Positions 11,041 through 22,700 of a stretch of DNA of 63,384 bases are shown here, in pieces. The translations under genes were made by a program, and so were the position numbers. The stretch lies in NCBI GenBank assembly GCA_049999765.1, contig JBNGIQ010009421.1, positions 58,768 through 122,151 of the forward strand, written 5' to 3'. Positions within the stretch are counted from its first letter, which is position 1, and each line of letters begins with the position of its first letter. The stretch is from Phaeoceros laevis (taxonomy: Eukaryota > Anthocerotophyta > Anthocerotopsida > Notothyladales). Below the pieces are notes generated by a model. That model was not told the origin of the DNA. It made no database searches and saw nothing but the letters and a program-made list of their open reading frames with translations.

Positions 11041-12158
11041 CGGAATAGACAAGTGTATGGACACACTAACGTACCTTACCCATGTGGCCAAGAACTCAAT
11101 GTAAGAACAATCAAGGGGAGCAACCCAATGAGAAGGCAACGAAACAAAACCCTCCCTAATCCGTCCATAGTAGCTTGGCCCTCCTATGCAGATTGTGATC
11201 TCCTGTTGTTAATCAGCGATGTCCCAGTTTGCTTCGCTCCGGCGGCATAACTCCTTCTAGGAGCCTTGGCTTTCAGCTTTGCTGTTTTGTTGCAAACAGT
11301 GCATACTTCCCATTCCTTCAAGTGGGAACATCTCTTGGGCTCAGCTTTTGGCGTGCTCTTCACGGTAGAGGATGGGTGGGGTGAGTGGATACTTGTACTC
11401 TGCCCTTTCTGGAATCCTTCCATGCTCCTCGTTCTGTGGAAAAAGGGTGCAATTATCTTCCATGCAAAAATGCCGGTCACTCGCACACTATTCAATCATC
11501 AAGCACCCTTCAGGGCTCTGGATTTCAGGCTTTCAGGAGGCCAGCTAGAAGGCTTGCCTACTACGTTCCCACTCACCCCCCCTGACAGATGATGTTGTTC
11601 AGAGGTTGCTTACTATTTCTCATTTCTGAGGAACCTGGTTTGTCTTCAGCCTGCCCCTGGCATCAAAATGCTTCACGGGCCCTCAGGCTGCCTTGTAATC
11701 AAACACAAGAAGGTTACTGTAGGCAGGAACTTCGGCAGGAATGCAAGAAATGCAGTCTGCAGACATGCAGCACAGGATTGCAGCGAAACGCAACACTGTT
11801 TGCCGGTCAACCAGGCGCGTGCGGGATGCGAAGCTCACTTGGACGAGAATCGGGCTCACGGCCTCCTGGCTCTGTGCATCAGGTCGGGAGGAAGGGACAA
11901 GGTGGGCAGCGTAGTCTGAGCGCAGGAGCTTGAAACGTCGTGAGCCCGGTAGTATCGGGGGGACCGAGTTCTGCCCTTTGGAGTCATTCGTCCGAGATTC
12001 ATGAGGGCGATTGGTCGGACCTACACCTTTGGCACACCTGTCGCCCAACTGACGTACCAGATGTCCGGAAAACTTGGCCCGGGTCAGCAGAACAACATTG
12101 CTTACCGGGGCCTGGTAAACCAGTGAACATTGCTGTGATGAGGTCCTCATGAGTCGAA
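11041..12158. other. Upstream region of the xylanase gene, no firm gene
   Basis: Several overlapping open frames exist on both strands, but none shows a family signature. The stretch contains the promoter and 5' UTR of the GH10 gene starting at 12159, and perhaps 5' exons of the small minus-strand gene at 10816. Confidence 0.4.
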
Positions 12159-15100
12159 ATGGATCCCAGCCTCATCGAGAATCCAACTTTCCACGATGGG
12201 CTCCAAGGATGGAAGCCAATGGGCTGTCAGTTGTCTGTTGTGGATTCCCCAATGGCTCTGGGTTGTGGGAGGCTTCCCGAACTTCCTGGTGCGCGCTTCA
12301 CTTCAACTTTCTGCTGCGTGGCTTTCAACCGGACAGAGCCCTGGCAGGGGGTTGCGCAGGAGATTCAGGACCGTCTGAGGGCCCGCATTGATTATGATCT
12401 GCAAGCATTAGTCAGTGTTGAGGGCAGCTGCGCGGAGGCAACAGTGCTCGCCACTCTAAAGCTCGAGAGTACTACTGAGCAACCTCAGTACATTACTCTG
12501 GCGAAGTACTCTTCTTGTCCTGACTCTGCAAAGAGTCTGCATAACCTTCATCTTCTTTGTAGTCTACCCCACTAATTGTCTGTCTTGCCAGGAGCTAAAG
12601 TCAGCCTTTCATGCCACTGTTTCCATAGGGATACTGTTCGCAAAGGACAGTGGACGCTGTTGAAGGGCAGACTTCGCGTGGATTCATCATTTACAACGGC
12701 ATTGCTTTATGTGGAAGGTCCACCCCCTGGGGTTACCATACTTCTGGCTTGTCTCTTCCTCACCTCAGCAAATGCACAGCCTACAGGGCCAATGACTACT
12801 AAGGTATCCTTAACTGGAGATTCTTTAAGTAATTGGCTGTGAACTATTGATTGACCTAGATTGTCTACGTCTGTGTTGTTGTGACAGGGTGAGGCACACC
12901 TGGGGAGCGGCGGAGATAGTGTTGTCCTGAATTCTGAATTTCGCAGTAGTACTCAAGGATGGACAGCAATATCCTGCGTTCTGTCCTTGAAGGAAGGAGG
13001 TTTGCGTGGAGCAATGAAGGCCAGCACTGGTTTATTTTACGCCGTTGTGTCCCAGCGGACAGCAAGTTGGCAGGGTGTTGAGCAGGATATCGCTGGGAGG
13101 CTTTCCCCTAACACGACATACTCTGTAGAAGCGCTTGTTGCTGTTTCAGATGGTTCCCATGATGTGATAGCAACTCTTCGGCTGGAGAGCAAGAGTGCTG
13201 CCACCAGATACATGACGCTGGGAAGGTACTCATTGAGTCACGAACCAAGTTGTGCTGTCTTGCTGCGAGTCAATTTTATGTACTTCAGCTTGATGAGGTA
13301 CCTATGACTAAGAGGTTGTGATGGCGTAAACATCGAAAGCAAGTACACCCCAGCAAAATTGTACCATATGTGCTTCTCCAGTCTGCGAGTCTTCAGCAAG
13401 CTCTGCAACTCTGACTTCTTTGTTCATTGCATATGGCAGGGTAGTTGCCTCCGACAAGGGTTGGGCTAAAATTCAAGGAGACTTTCATCTCGAAACAGTT
13501 TGGGAGAAAGTCATCTTTTATGTGGAGGGTCCGCCACCTAGTGTTGATCTTCTTGTGGACTCTGTGGAGATCAGACCATCATTGCCTGCAGTGGGTACTT
13601 TTTTTAATGCTGGAAGTGGGAATCAGCCACACCTGGTAAAGTATTATGAACTTCTTTTATGTCTTTGGGCATCCTGAAAGCTTGTCATCCTCATATAACA
13701 TCTTTTCATTGTTCTTCAGGTTAGCAATGATGGTACAAAGTGTGCCACGAGTAACCCCATTCAAAACTGGAACTTTGAAGACGGTTTGGAAGGCTGGTAT
13801 TGCGATGGCTGCAAACTGTCGTTTTCCGTGGCTGAAAAGTGTGCTATTGTATCAAGTCGCAGCGCTGAATGGCAAGGCATTCAGCAGGACATCAGTGGCC
13901 GTCTTCAAGGAAGTGTACCGTATGAGATTACTGCTACTGTCAGACTACATGGATTGACAGGATTCGCGCCTGTCATTGCTACACTATATATCCAAGATGC
14001 TAATGGCGCTGAGCAGTATGTTAGTATGGGAAGGCAAGTATTGCTCTAAATTTTGAGGACCTTCTGAAAGCCAATGTAGAACCTACATGAGGTTTTCACC
14101 CCTCGTCAATTGCCATTGCAGAGTGGACGCATCAGCAAAAGAGTGGGTGGAGCTGACAGGGAGATTAGCTCTCTACAAGTTGCCCTTTAAAGCTGTAGCT
14201 TATCTGGAGGGACCACCATGTGGGGTTGATATGCTTGTTCGAAGCTTTTGTATCTGTCCTCCTCAAAAAGCAGAACCTGCAGAGCGTCCTGTATTTGCTG
14301 TAAGGGTGATGGAAGGGCAGATGGTTTGCTTTGCTACCAAATTCACATTGGTGATTGAATGACTGTGTAGAGGTTGATTGGTTGCAGTGCTCTATGCTGT
14401 GAGGAAGAGGTGATGTATATGACACATGTTTTACTTGCAGGATCCTAAATATGATGTAAACGTTATTGAAAACAGCAGCTTTTCAAGAGGCCTTACTTCT
14501 TGGTCACCTATGGGTTCCTGTCAATTGTATGTGGCCAGTGATGGCCCAAATCTTAGCTCTGCAACACAGAAGTCTTCATTGCAATGGAGGAAGGAAATTG
14601 ATGTACGATGTATTGTTGCAACAAACCGCAAGTATGTCTGGGAGGGTCCGATGCAGGACATTACTAAGAAGATACAGACTTTCCTGACATACCAAGTTTC
14701 AGCCTGGGTGCGAACTGCTCGTGCAACTGGACCCCAGAAGGTAAATGTAGCTCTTGGTGTGGACAGCAAATGGGTAAATGGAGGACAGGTCGAAGTGGAT
14801 TCATCAGGGTCTTGGACCCAAGTTACAGGTTCATTCCGCTTAGAGTACCCACATGAGGAAGCTTTGGTATACATCCAGGGTCCTGATCCTGGGGTTGACA
14901 TCATGTCGGCTGGGTTACACATCTCCGCTGTAGATCACAAGGCACGGATTGCTATGTTGAAGGAATGCTCAGAAAAGGTATGACATGACCCTAGGCCCCA
15001 GCTCTGGCTGTAGATTACTGTCTTCACGTATCGCAGTTATTGTCGGAATTAAGTGTACACGGAACTGATAATCGTAGACTTGTTACAGGTACGCCAGCGT

Positions 15101-16204
15101 GAGGTGTGTTTGACTGTGAGAGATCCCAGTGGACGCGTGCTGCCGTCACAATCAGTGCAGCTCCAGCAGATAAGCAACACCTTTCCTCTCGGTTCCTGCA
15201 TCAACCGTCGTAGCCTTTACAATCCAGGTTATGTGAAATTTTTCTTGGACAACTTCAACTGGGCAGTCTTTGAAAATGAAATGAAATGGACTTGGATAGA
15301 ACCAAGTAAAGGTCAGCTCAACTATAAGGATGCCGATGAACTTCTGGAGTTCTGCTCTGAGCATGGGATACCAGTTAGAGGGCACTGCATCTTTTGGGAA
15401 GTGGAGGAAACTATCCAGGCCTGGCTGAAGGAGCTCAGTAAGCCCATGCTAGGTGATGCAGTGCAGAGCCGGATTGTGGATTTGCTGTCGCGCTACAAAG
15501 GAAGGTTCAAGCACTATGACGTCAACAATGAGACGCTCCATGGCTCCTTCTTCAGGGACAGACTTGGGCATGAAATCATTTCGTACATGTTCAAGTTGTG
15601 CAGCCAGTTCGATCCTTCTGCGACTCTTTTTGTGAATGACTACCATATCGAAGATGGCTGTGACGCCGATTCCTCGCCCAGTAAATGCGTTGGACATGTT
15701 CAAGATCTACAACGGCAAGGTGCAGTCGTGGGGGGTATTGGAGTACAAGGGCATGTGGATGCTCCAGTTGGATCCATTATATGCCAATCACTGGAGATTT
15801 TGAGGACTGCTGGAGTTCCCATTTGGCTCACCGAAGTTGATGTTTCATCATCCAACGAGTACATCCGTGCAGATGATTTGGAAGTGGTGCTTCGAGAAGC
15901 ATTTGCCCATCCAGCAGTTGAAGGTGTGTTGCTTTGGGGCTTCTGGGAAGGTAGCATGTCGAGGGAGGCAGCTCAATTGGTGAACTGGGACATGAGTTTG
16001 ACAGAAGCTGGTAGGCGATTGATAGCTCTGAAACAGGAGTGGTTGACAAACATCACATCTGATACTAATGGAGCCGGTCAGGTACAATTTCGTGGGTTCA
16101 AGGGGCAGTACAAATTAGCAGCGGCCATAGCAGGCAAAATGTTCCAACAGACGTTTCAGGTGACTGATGGAGATGGACCATTGATGATCGATGTTACTCT
16201 ATAG
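12159..16204 (+). CDS. GH10 endo-1,4-beta-xylanase with four CBM22 modules
   Basis: Exons: 12159-12505, 12629-12803, 12888-13225, 13440-13635, 13720-14033, 14122-14299, 14441-14977, 15089-16204; 1066 residues. Four CBM22 xylan-binding units (about residues 1-174, 175-352, 353-516, 517-695) each show an N-terminal F..GL..W element, W(Q/E)G(V/I/P).Q(D/E)I and a YVEGPPPGV-like strand. The last exon is the GH10 barrel. It has the acid/base Glu in YDVNNETLHG (residue 843) and the nucleophile Glu in IWLTEVDVSS (residue 944). The enzyme cleaves xylan backbones in cell walls. No signal peptide is seen at MDPSLIENPTF, so a missed 5' exon or unconventional secretion is possible. Units 1-3 are each split by a phase-2 intron at the same place; unit 4 is not. 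The exon-5 donor is GC (AG|GCAAGT). A 54-bp palindrome lies just after the stop. Confidence 0.93.
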
Positions 16205-16237
16205 GCTGAAATTCTCTGCCAGTCTATTAGAAGATAT

Positions 16238-16291
16238 CCGGGCCCTTGATACTCCGCAGTGGTGCACCACTGCGGAGTATCAAGGGCCCGG
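16238..16291. repeat. Perfect 54-bp palindrome
   Basis: Bases 16238-16264 (CCGGGCCCTTGATACTCCGC and on) are the exact reverse complement of 16265-16291, with no spacer. It begins 33 bp after the xylanase stop codon, so it probably lies in the 3' UTR and could fold into a 27-bp hairpin in RNA or a cruciform in DNA. Confidence 0.97.
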
Positions 16292-17126
16292 GTCCCATCT
16301 GGAGAAGATGCCTTGGCGGCCATGGTAGTAAACTGCAAGGATCGATCGATGGGAGCCTGGAAGATGAGTGCGTGGCTGGGAGGAATTGTAAAAAGCGAGC
16401 TTGATCACAATGGATATCGATGCACGCAGGGAAGGAATGAGAAAGCTTAGAGGTCCCAGCTTCCCTGCTCTACTAGAGCAAAGTGCAGATGCTAAGAGTA
16501 GCATTTGGAAATCAATATTGACGAGAGTGGACAATATTGATTGAGTTCATTTGGTTGTTCAACAAGTGATGTTGATATCAGACAATTTACTTTGTCCATG
16601 AGAACAAATTTTTCATTTTTCGAGGACTACGGACAACTGGGTTGTTCATGAGGGCAATTTCTTGTCCGCTGGGTACGAGCAACTTTGCTGTTCATGAGGA
16701 CAATTTCTTGTCCGCTGGATATATAATAGTCATTTGAAATTTCCATACATGAAAGTCATCTCCTTTGAACTTCTCAATCTTGGAGGTTTTATCCATACTT
16801 TCCAAATCCATTTGGTCACAACTTTGTATTGTTCTACATCTGGACAAAACCAAAGTTGTGATATCCCAAAGAAGGTAGCTCACATACCATGTTTAAAATT
16901 ATCAAGCACATGCTTCCAATCAAGTGCATAACCAACATGGCATATTGTGCAAAACTATATGTCTTAGTCATGGACAACAAAGGTATGTACTTACAGGAGG
17001 TGTGCTACCATCCTATTCTCTTCTGGAATTATATGCTGGATCATTTTCTCAAACAGTTACCGCATCCCTTGTGAACCGACTGTCAAACGGCTAACACGAG
17101 TCTCATCAAGCTCGTGAGATGGAACT
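16292..17126. other. Gene-free stretch with Copia debris
   Basis: Holds a Ty1/Copia gag fragment on the minus strand and a degenerate 46-bp tandem repeat (TTCATGAGGRCAATTTCTTG core at 16646 and 16691). No intact gene is seen. Confidence 0.5.
16692..16883 (-). mobile_element. Ty1/Copia retrotransposon gag fragment
   Basis: A 63-codon minus-strand frame contains SKIEKFKGDDFHVWKFQM, close to the N-terminal Copia gag motif (KIEKFDGxNFxxWKxxM). It stops soon afterwards and no protease, integrase or reverse transcriptase follows, so this is a short dead fragment. No long terminal repeats could be matched within the window. Confidence 0.6.
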
Positions 17127-18194
17127 TCAGCTTTCCGCGGCCAGGGGCTGGAGGGGCTGGATGTCTAAAAGCTCCAGTGTGACATTAGAAACGTCGTCAG
17201 GCTTCGTACTGCGCGTGGGTGGTGGCTCAACATCAAAGAAGGCTCCCAAATGATAATCCTGGTACTGGTCATGGTAGCTTGGGTTGTCCTCTTCGTGGTC
17301 TCGCAGTGTTGGGACAGAGTCTCCCATGTCAGGACGCCATTTCAGCAAATCTCCATCGTCATTGTAAAACAGCCGGACAGCCTTGAACCCTAGCTGATGG
17401 AAACCGGTGGTCTCCCTACTCACGGCAGCTCGGCGATTGGCCTTAGCTGCTACGGCTTGGCTGGTTCCGTCTGCCGTAAAAGCTGCATTTGCGGAGGTCT
17501 CTTGCACACCTTCGAACCTGAGGTCCTCACAGAAATCCTTCTCCCTCACAATCCAGATCTCCAGTGAAGTATCGTCTCCGCCTTCTCTCGGATGGCAGGC
17601 GCGTGAAATCTTCCGCATATCCGGTTTCCAGAGAGGCGGTACAGGTGCAGGGCTTGAAGGTTCATCTCCCACAAACAGGTCGTTGATGGCCGAGTCGATT
17701 ACTGCATGGTATGACAGGTTCTTGATGATGCACTGCACCTCAGCACCTGTGCTGCACCCAGCCGTGACCAAGTGTAAAAACCTAGAGAAGAGCCCGGTCG
17801 AGGTGGAGATACGTTGCGTGTGTACGCTCAGATCTTGGTGCACTTTGAAAATGCCATCTTTCGGGAGGTCATCGTACTCGCCTGCCTCCAGTATCCGCAG
17901 TCCCTGCTCGATCTCGCCTGCGTAGGAAGCGTAGTCCTCAGCATCGGGATCGTCATCGGGCTCGGCATCGGCATCAGTGGCTGTAGGGCAGGGGCGATTG
18001 TAGAGGAGGAAGGAGCCCAGATTGAGGATACGCGTGCCCCCAAAGGCGCCCCCTCTTACCCTGACGAGAAGATCCAAGAGATTGACGCGGTCCGTCGGCT
18101 TCAGCCCCACGAGCTTGAATTTGTAGTAAAGATGCGCTTCAAACGGCTTGGCCCCCATCTGCTTGGCACCGAATTCCTTCACCACGACTGGCAC
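17127..18194 (-). CDS. Unrecognised ORF, about 355 codons, with a probable 5' frame break
   Basis: I do not recognise this protein. The frame is open for 1068 bases without introns. It starts with a non-ATG codon after an upstream TGA; the first in-frame ATG gives MGAKPFEAHLYYKFKLVG. In the next frame, just upstream, an ATG opens MLSVKSVVLSFAKSIQ, and removing one G at about 18194 would join it cleanly to VPVVVKEFGAKQ. Visible features are an acidic run (DADAEPDDDPDAED), a Pro-rich stretch (SSPAPVPPLWKP) and a Tyr/Asp-rich C-terminal part (DNPSYHDQYQDYHLGAFFD). It sits beside Copia debris and a damaged CHAT gene. It may be a lineage-specific or horizontally acquired gene, decayed or mis-assembled by one base. 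Confidence 0.5.
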   Translation of the reverse strand: MPVVVKEFGAKQMGAKPFEAHLYYKFKLVGLKPTDRVNLLDLLVRVRGGAFGGTRILNLGSFLLYNRPCPTATDADAEPDDDPDAEDYASYAGEIEQGLRILEAGEYDDLPKDGIFKVHQDLSVHTQRISTSTGLFSRFLHLVTAGCSTGAEVQCIIKNLSYHAVIDSAINDLFVGDEPSSPAPVPPLWKPDMRKISRACHPREGGDDTSLEIWIVREKDFCEDLRFEGVQETSANAAFTADGTSQAVAAKANRRAAVSRETTGFHQLGFKAVRLFYNDDGDLLKWRPDMGDSVPTLRDHEEDNPSYHDQYQDYHLGAFFDVEPPPTRSTKPDDVSNVTLELLDIQPLQPLAAES

Positions 18195-19700
18195 CTTGGA
18201 TCGATTTCGCGAAGCTCAGCACAACAGACTTGACACTCAGCATCTTGAAATGGGCAGCGGCAAGCTGGTGTAAAGCTGAACGCGGCGCTCAGTGCAGCTT
18301 TCTGGAAGAACTGGAAGCATTTTAGTCTGCTTCTTCGCCTAGGGCTGACTCGGTCATGTCGGGCATTTCATTGGGCATGGCGAGCCGCCTTGCCAACCTC
18401 TTGCCATTATTGGCATGGCATGGCCTTCCTCTCTCCTCGCCCACTCTCTCCTTCGCTGACCGGGGCGACGGGAAATTGAATAGCACCTTGTGGCATGGAT
18501 TTCTTGGATCGTGCGATCGTGCAAAAGAATAGCTGTGTCGAGTTAAACAGTGGTGACCCCGGGTCCTCGATGGCTACCCTACTCCGTGGCTCCAGCGCCA
18601 GCCATCGAGACAACAGCTCAACACGCCTACCACCAGATTCCCCCCGGGCTGCCACCGCCATCACCGGGACCTCACCGTCACCCTTCCCGCCCGCCCCTGA
18701 CACCCTATCCCGTACCGCGAAAAATAGGAGCCCCTAAAACTGGCGCCCTCTCGCCTAATAAGTAGTCCTCGCGCCTTAACGGCATCGTCGCCCTAACGGT
18801 CTCACACAAAAACAACACTTTAATGAAACGCTCGGTAGCGCCTTATGGTTCCATCGCTAGACCCGGCCCGGTGTTATGCCTTATTCACACATTCACACGG
18901 CAGACAAAAGGGCTGCCACAACCTGCAAGCTCTCCTCGTAATGGAAGTGATACATTGTTCATAGAATGCTTGCATGGCCCAATGGATAAGGCACTGGCCT
19001 GCCAAACCAGTGACCCTAGGTTCGATTACCAGTGTATGGTCCTGATACGGTGCGTTAGTTCCGGTCGGCGAAGAAAAAAGGGGGCGGGGCATTGCCGTCG
19101 CCCGCCCATGCCATTGCCTAGCGAATCGATGTGTATTTATTAGGCCTGGCCATCGTCCGATGTGTATGCCGAGCTGGGATATTGTTATGCTATCGAACTA
19201 TGACCGCGTCAAGAGCCAGGTGCCGGCAATTGATTGGACTCGAGTCACGTATGGCTGACGCTACGCGGCAAGTACCGCGTGGGCCATGGCAACAGTGGGG
19301 GACTTGAAGCAACTGTGTGTCAGTCAGCAACTTGCAATTGTGTGCCTGGACTCGGACACGGTCTCAAATGGAAAATTCTCCTTTGAACGATCACAGAATT
19401 GTGACTGCTCCCCCGAGCGATGGGCAAGGCAGTAATAATCCTGAGCTCTAGGGTGCAGGGAAGCCTCGCTTGATCCTCCGTTTCTGGAACCATCTGCAAC
19501 GAGCTCCACATTCTAGTGGCCTTCTACAGACAGCTCCATGGAGTGTCCAACTGCAGTCGATCATCAAGGTGATTCTTGTCAAGACAAGGGTATGCTTTGC
19601 AATGCTGCGATGATGCTGTCTCTGCTGTTATGTTACAGGCTCCCTGCTTGGTAGATGTGCTGCGGGTGCTGATCTAGGGCAAGGGCGGGTGGCGTCCCTG
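18195..19700. other. Gene-free stretch, C-rich in part
   Basis: Bases 18490-18790 are C-rich on the plus strand. A decayed tRNA-like sequence lies at 18968-19039. The remainder upstream of the CHAT gene shows nothing I can name. Confidence 0.45.
18968..19039 (+). pseudogene. Decayed tRNA-Arg-like sequence
   Basis: The D-arm region TGGCCCAATGGATAAGGC fits a pol III A box and matches eukaryotic tRNA-Arg. The B box is GGTTCGATTAC. The anticodon arm CTGGC-CTGCCAA-ACCAG carries anticodon GCC (Gly) in an Arg-like body. There are mismatches in the acceptor stem (positions 1-72 and 3-70), in the anticodon stem closing pair and in two T-stem pairs. A functional tRNA is unlikely; a tRNA pseudogene or SINE head is more probable. 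Confidence 0.6.
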
Positions 19701-22700
19701 ATGGCGGATACCGGGATTTCTGGTGGTGTGCAATCACCTGCTTCTTCAGCGGACGCAGCGGCAGGAAATGCCGAAAGCGGTCTTCAACCCGTGCTTGTCT
19801 CTTTCCGCAAAGAGGACTACCCTTTAGGTTCGAATGTTTGGAACCTCTCGGATGATTGGGACAAGTTTGTGATTGGTGAGGACTGGTGGATTGTGCGGCC
19901 ACCGGCAGCGGAGCTCAAGCTTGTGTTGGAAGCATTGTCATCGGGGGTTGATGGGTGGGTGACGCAACGTCTCAATGTTCTAGCTGACGAGCTCATCGGC
20001 TGTGGAAACGAAGAGGAGTCAATGGTGGATGTGTGCCAGGAGATGCGTGAGCTATTAGTCCAAGTGTTGGAGGCCGTCTACGTCGTCCAAGATTCTGCAA
20101 GCTCGGAGTTGGCAGAGGCGAGGATCATGTCTTGCACTATGTTGAAACTTGGGTGGGCCTTCATTTGGGTTGAAACCCTGCTGTTGGAGCATGCCATGCT
20201 TCGGGATTGTAGCTCAGAGGAGATGCAGATTATCAGCACCAGGTGAGAAATCGTGCACTCGTGCTGGCCAACAAGTTTGAAACGGACGAGTCTGGCACTG
20301 GACTTTCACCGACGATTAGCACTGTTCTCCTGCGGCCGAAAAACAGAGGCTGTTGAAAATTTTGAAGCGAGAGATTACTGGGAAGGTTTTGAAGCTTGTT
20401 TTCTCTGTTTTGTCACCTCCGCCATGTACAACCCTGGTCTTAGGAAGCCAGGAAGGCTTAGCTACGGCTGTGCTGACATGAGCCAGATTGGAAACAGGTG
20501 TCTGGATTGGATTCAACGCGCTCTAAAAGCTGTTCCAGGGCACCATGAGCACTGGCCCCTTGTCAGACTGAGGCTCCTCATGGTGCAGGTGGACTACTTC
20601 AGATGGTTCGGTCAGATCGAGCGGAGTCTTCAGGTTTTGAACCATGCATTGGATGAGTGTCAGCAGATTGATCTTCAGCTCCGGTTCGATTTCCAGTGCC
20701 GCTCCCCAAGATTCAATTTCTGAAGGTCGAGCTACTGACATTTTTGGCGACCAATCGCAAGACAGGTTGGCAGTCCAACGAATTAGTACCTGGGATTGGG
20801 CCAGAGGTCCTGGACATCTTAGACGTCATGCAGAGCTTTCATCAAGCCCGGTATGCGTGTTCTTGTCTCGTGCTACGAGGATGGCAATTAATAACCCACT
20901 TTGGCCAGGTCGAGGAGGGGCTGGAGGATGTCTTGCCAAGTTCAGTGCCGATTCTGGCCACATGCATATGCCGTGGTTGGAGAAGCGTATTTTCGGAACT
21001 TGTCATCGAACAATCTTTCGTGATATCGCCAACATAGGTAACTGGGACAGGGTGGAAAGGCTTCAGGCATTTCTTGTTGTGCACAGGAAGTCCTTGGAAC
21101 CTCCAGTTCTTGCCAATTTGTTCCTTCGGAATGCGTTGGCTGTTTGTGGATTCTCGGGGCCTGCTACGTTCATGCCCTCTGTTGTGCCTGCACTGAGCCC
21201 CAGCAAGGCTGTACTGAAGGCTTTCTGGGATTCCTACAAGGATTCCTGTGCCGCATTGTCACTGGCCAGTGCTATTGAACGCCGCTACGAAGTGAAGCAC
21301 TCGGGTAATGGCCGGAAGCTGGAAATTTTTGCGGAGTCGTGGATTCCATACTACTATCTATATCACGTTCATGCAGTGGGGGCCACTTGCTCCAAGCTTT
21401 TGGCACCAAACGCAGAAGCGGCAGATGCTGAGATTGCCCGCCAAGCATTGCTGTCTCTCGAGAGTGCGAGGAATTACAAAGGAGGGCACTTCGTCGACAT
21501 GGACTGGAAATGGATCGAACTAGCCCACCAAGCCTGCGGCCCGGATGCAGTGTTTGTGCAGTTCGCACGTTCGGCATGTGCAGGGATGTTGGAATTGATC
21601 GTGTGCATTGTCGTGCAGGATGAAGGTGTGGCCTCGTGCCACACATTGGATCGGATTGATTCGGACAATATACTAGAACATGTTCGGGAAATTTCTGATG
21701 CTTGTCGTGAGAGGAAGCTAGAGAATGACTGCTGCAGGAATGCTCTGGAGACATTGTACGACCTGCTCATCAGGCCACTCTTCCACAACTTCATTCGGGA
21801 CCAAAATTGGAAGTTGAGGCCGCATCGCAAGTTTGTTATCTCCGCGGTTGGTTGTTTCCACAAAAGTGCCTTTCAGCATCCTTAGGAACAGGGACTCTGG
21901 TTGCTACCTCTTCCAAGAGGTGAAACTGGCCTTCACACCATCTTTCCTAATGCTCAACTTGTGTCAGTCGTGGTATGAGAAGCTCCAGGGGAGGAACTTG
22001 GTTGCCGGTGCAGGGGCTGCAGTGGCCTTGGGAGATCCTCAGTACTTGGCTTACCAAGAAAAACCGTTACCGGGAAGTAGGAAGGAGGTGGACGCCATAT
22101 GCCAGCTATTCGATTATTGTCACGCTGAGCATGAGATCGTGAAGCTGGTGGGCGCTGATGCCACGGTCGAGAGGCTGTTGGAGTGGGTCAAGAAGCCCAG
22201 GGCCTCAGGTGTTGAAAGTGGCACCAAATGCAGCCAAGCCTTCATACATATCGCAGCACACGGGTCCGGTGGCAAGGAAGCCGATCACGGGACTCTCCAC
22301 TTGGCCTCAGCTGCCACCCAAACCAGAAGAAGACGCCGAGCAGCACAGGGCAAGGTATTGAGGGACGAACCTGAAGCTGCGTCGATGTCATCAGATGAAG
22401 AGAGCTATGAACATGAGGCTGGGGTCTCCTCAGATGCCGTCCATTTTGGGCACCACATGTTGCAGCAAGAGGCTTTTGAGTCGGAATCCGATATCGCAGC
22501 GGAGGGCTTGGACAAGTTTCTTCCTCGACTTCTTCGATCACGCAGCTCAGATGTTGGGACTAGCTTGCACTGCGATGATATTCTGTTGTCAGATTCGAAG
22601 TCGGCGTGGTCTGCTTACACGGTTGTCCTCAGCGCCTGCGACACGGGTGTTGGAGTAACCCTTCACTCCAACGATCTCGATGTCCTGAGCTTCAGTCGGG

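Noticed and set aside
11683-12150. 155-codon minus-strand ORF upstream of the xylanase
   Set aside because: Competing open frames exist on the other strand and no family signature is seen.
18968-19039. Functional tRNA-Gly(GCC)
   Set aside because: The body is Arg-like and several stem pairs are broken.
20241-20249. In-frame TGA after exon 1 of the CHAT gene as a lesion
   Set aside because: CACCAG|GTGAGA is a strong donor, and a pyrimidine-rich acceptor at 20443 restores the frame with the right phase, so this is an intron.
20644-20960. N-terminal part of the 413-codon frame (20644-21885) as protein
   Set aside because: Before about 20930 this frame is out of register with the TPR-like segments, which read well in other frames.
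22240-22650. Separase (peptidase C50) identity for the CHAT gene
   Set aside because: The HIAAHG and SACDTG motifs and the short C-terminal half fit CHAT; separase-specific motifs and length are not seen.
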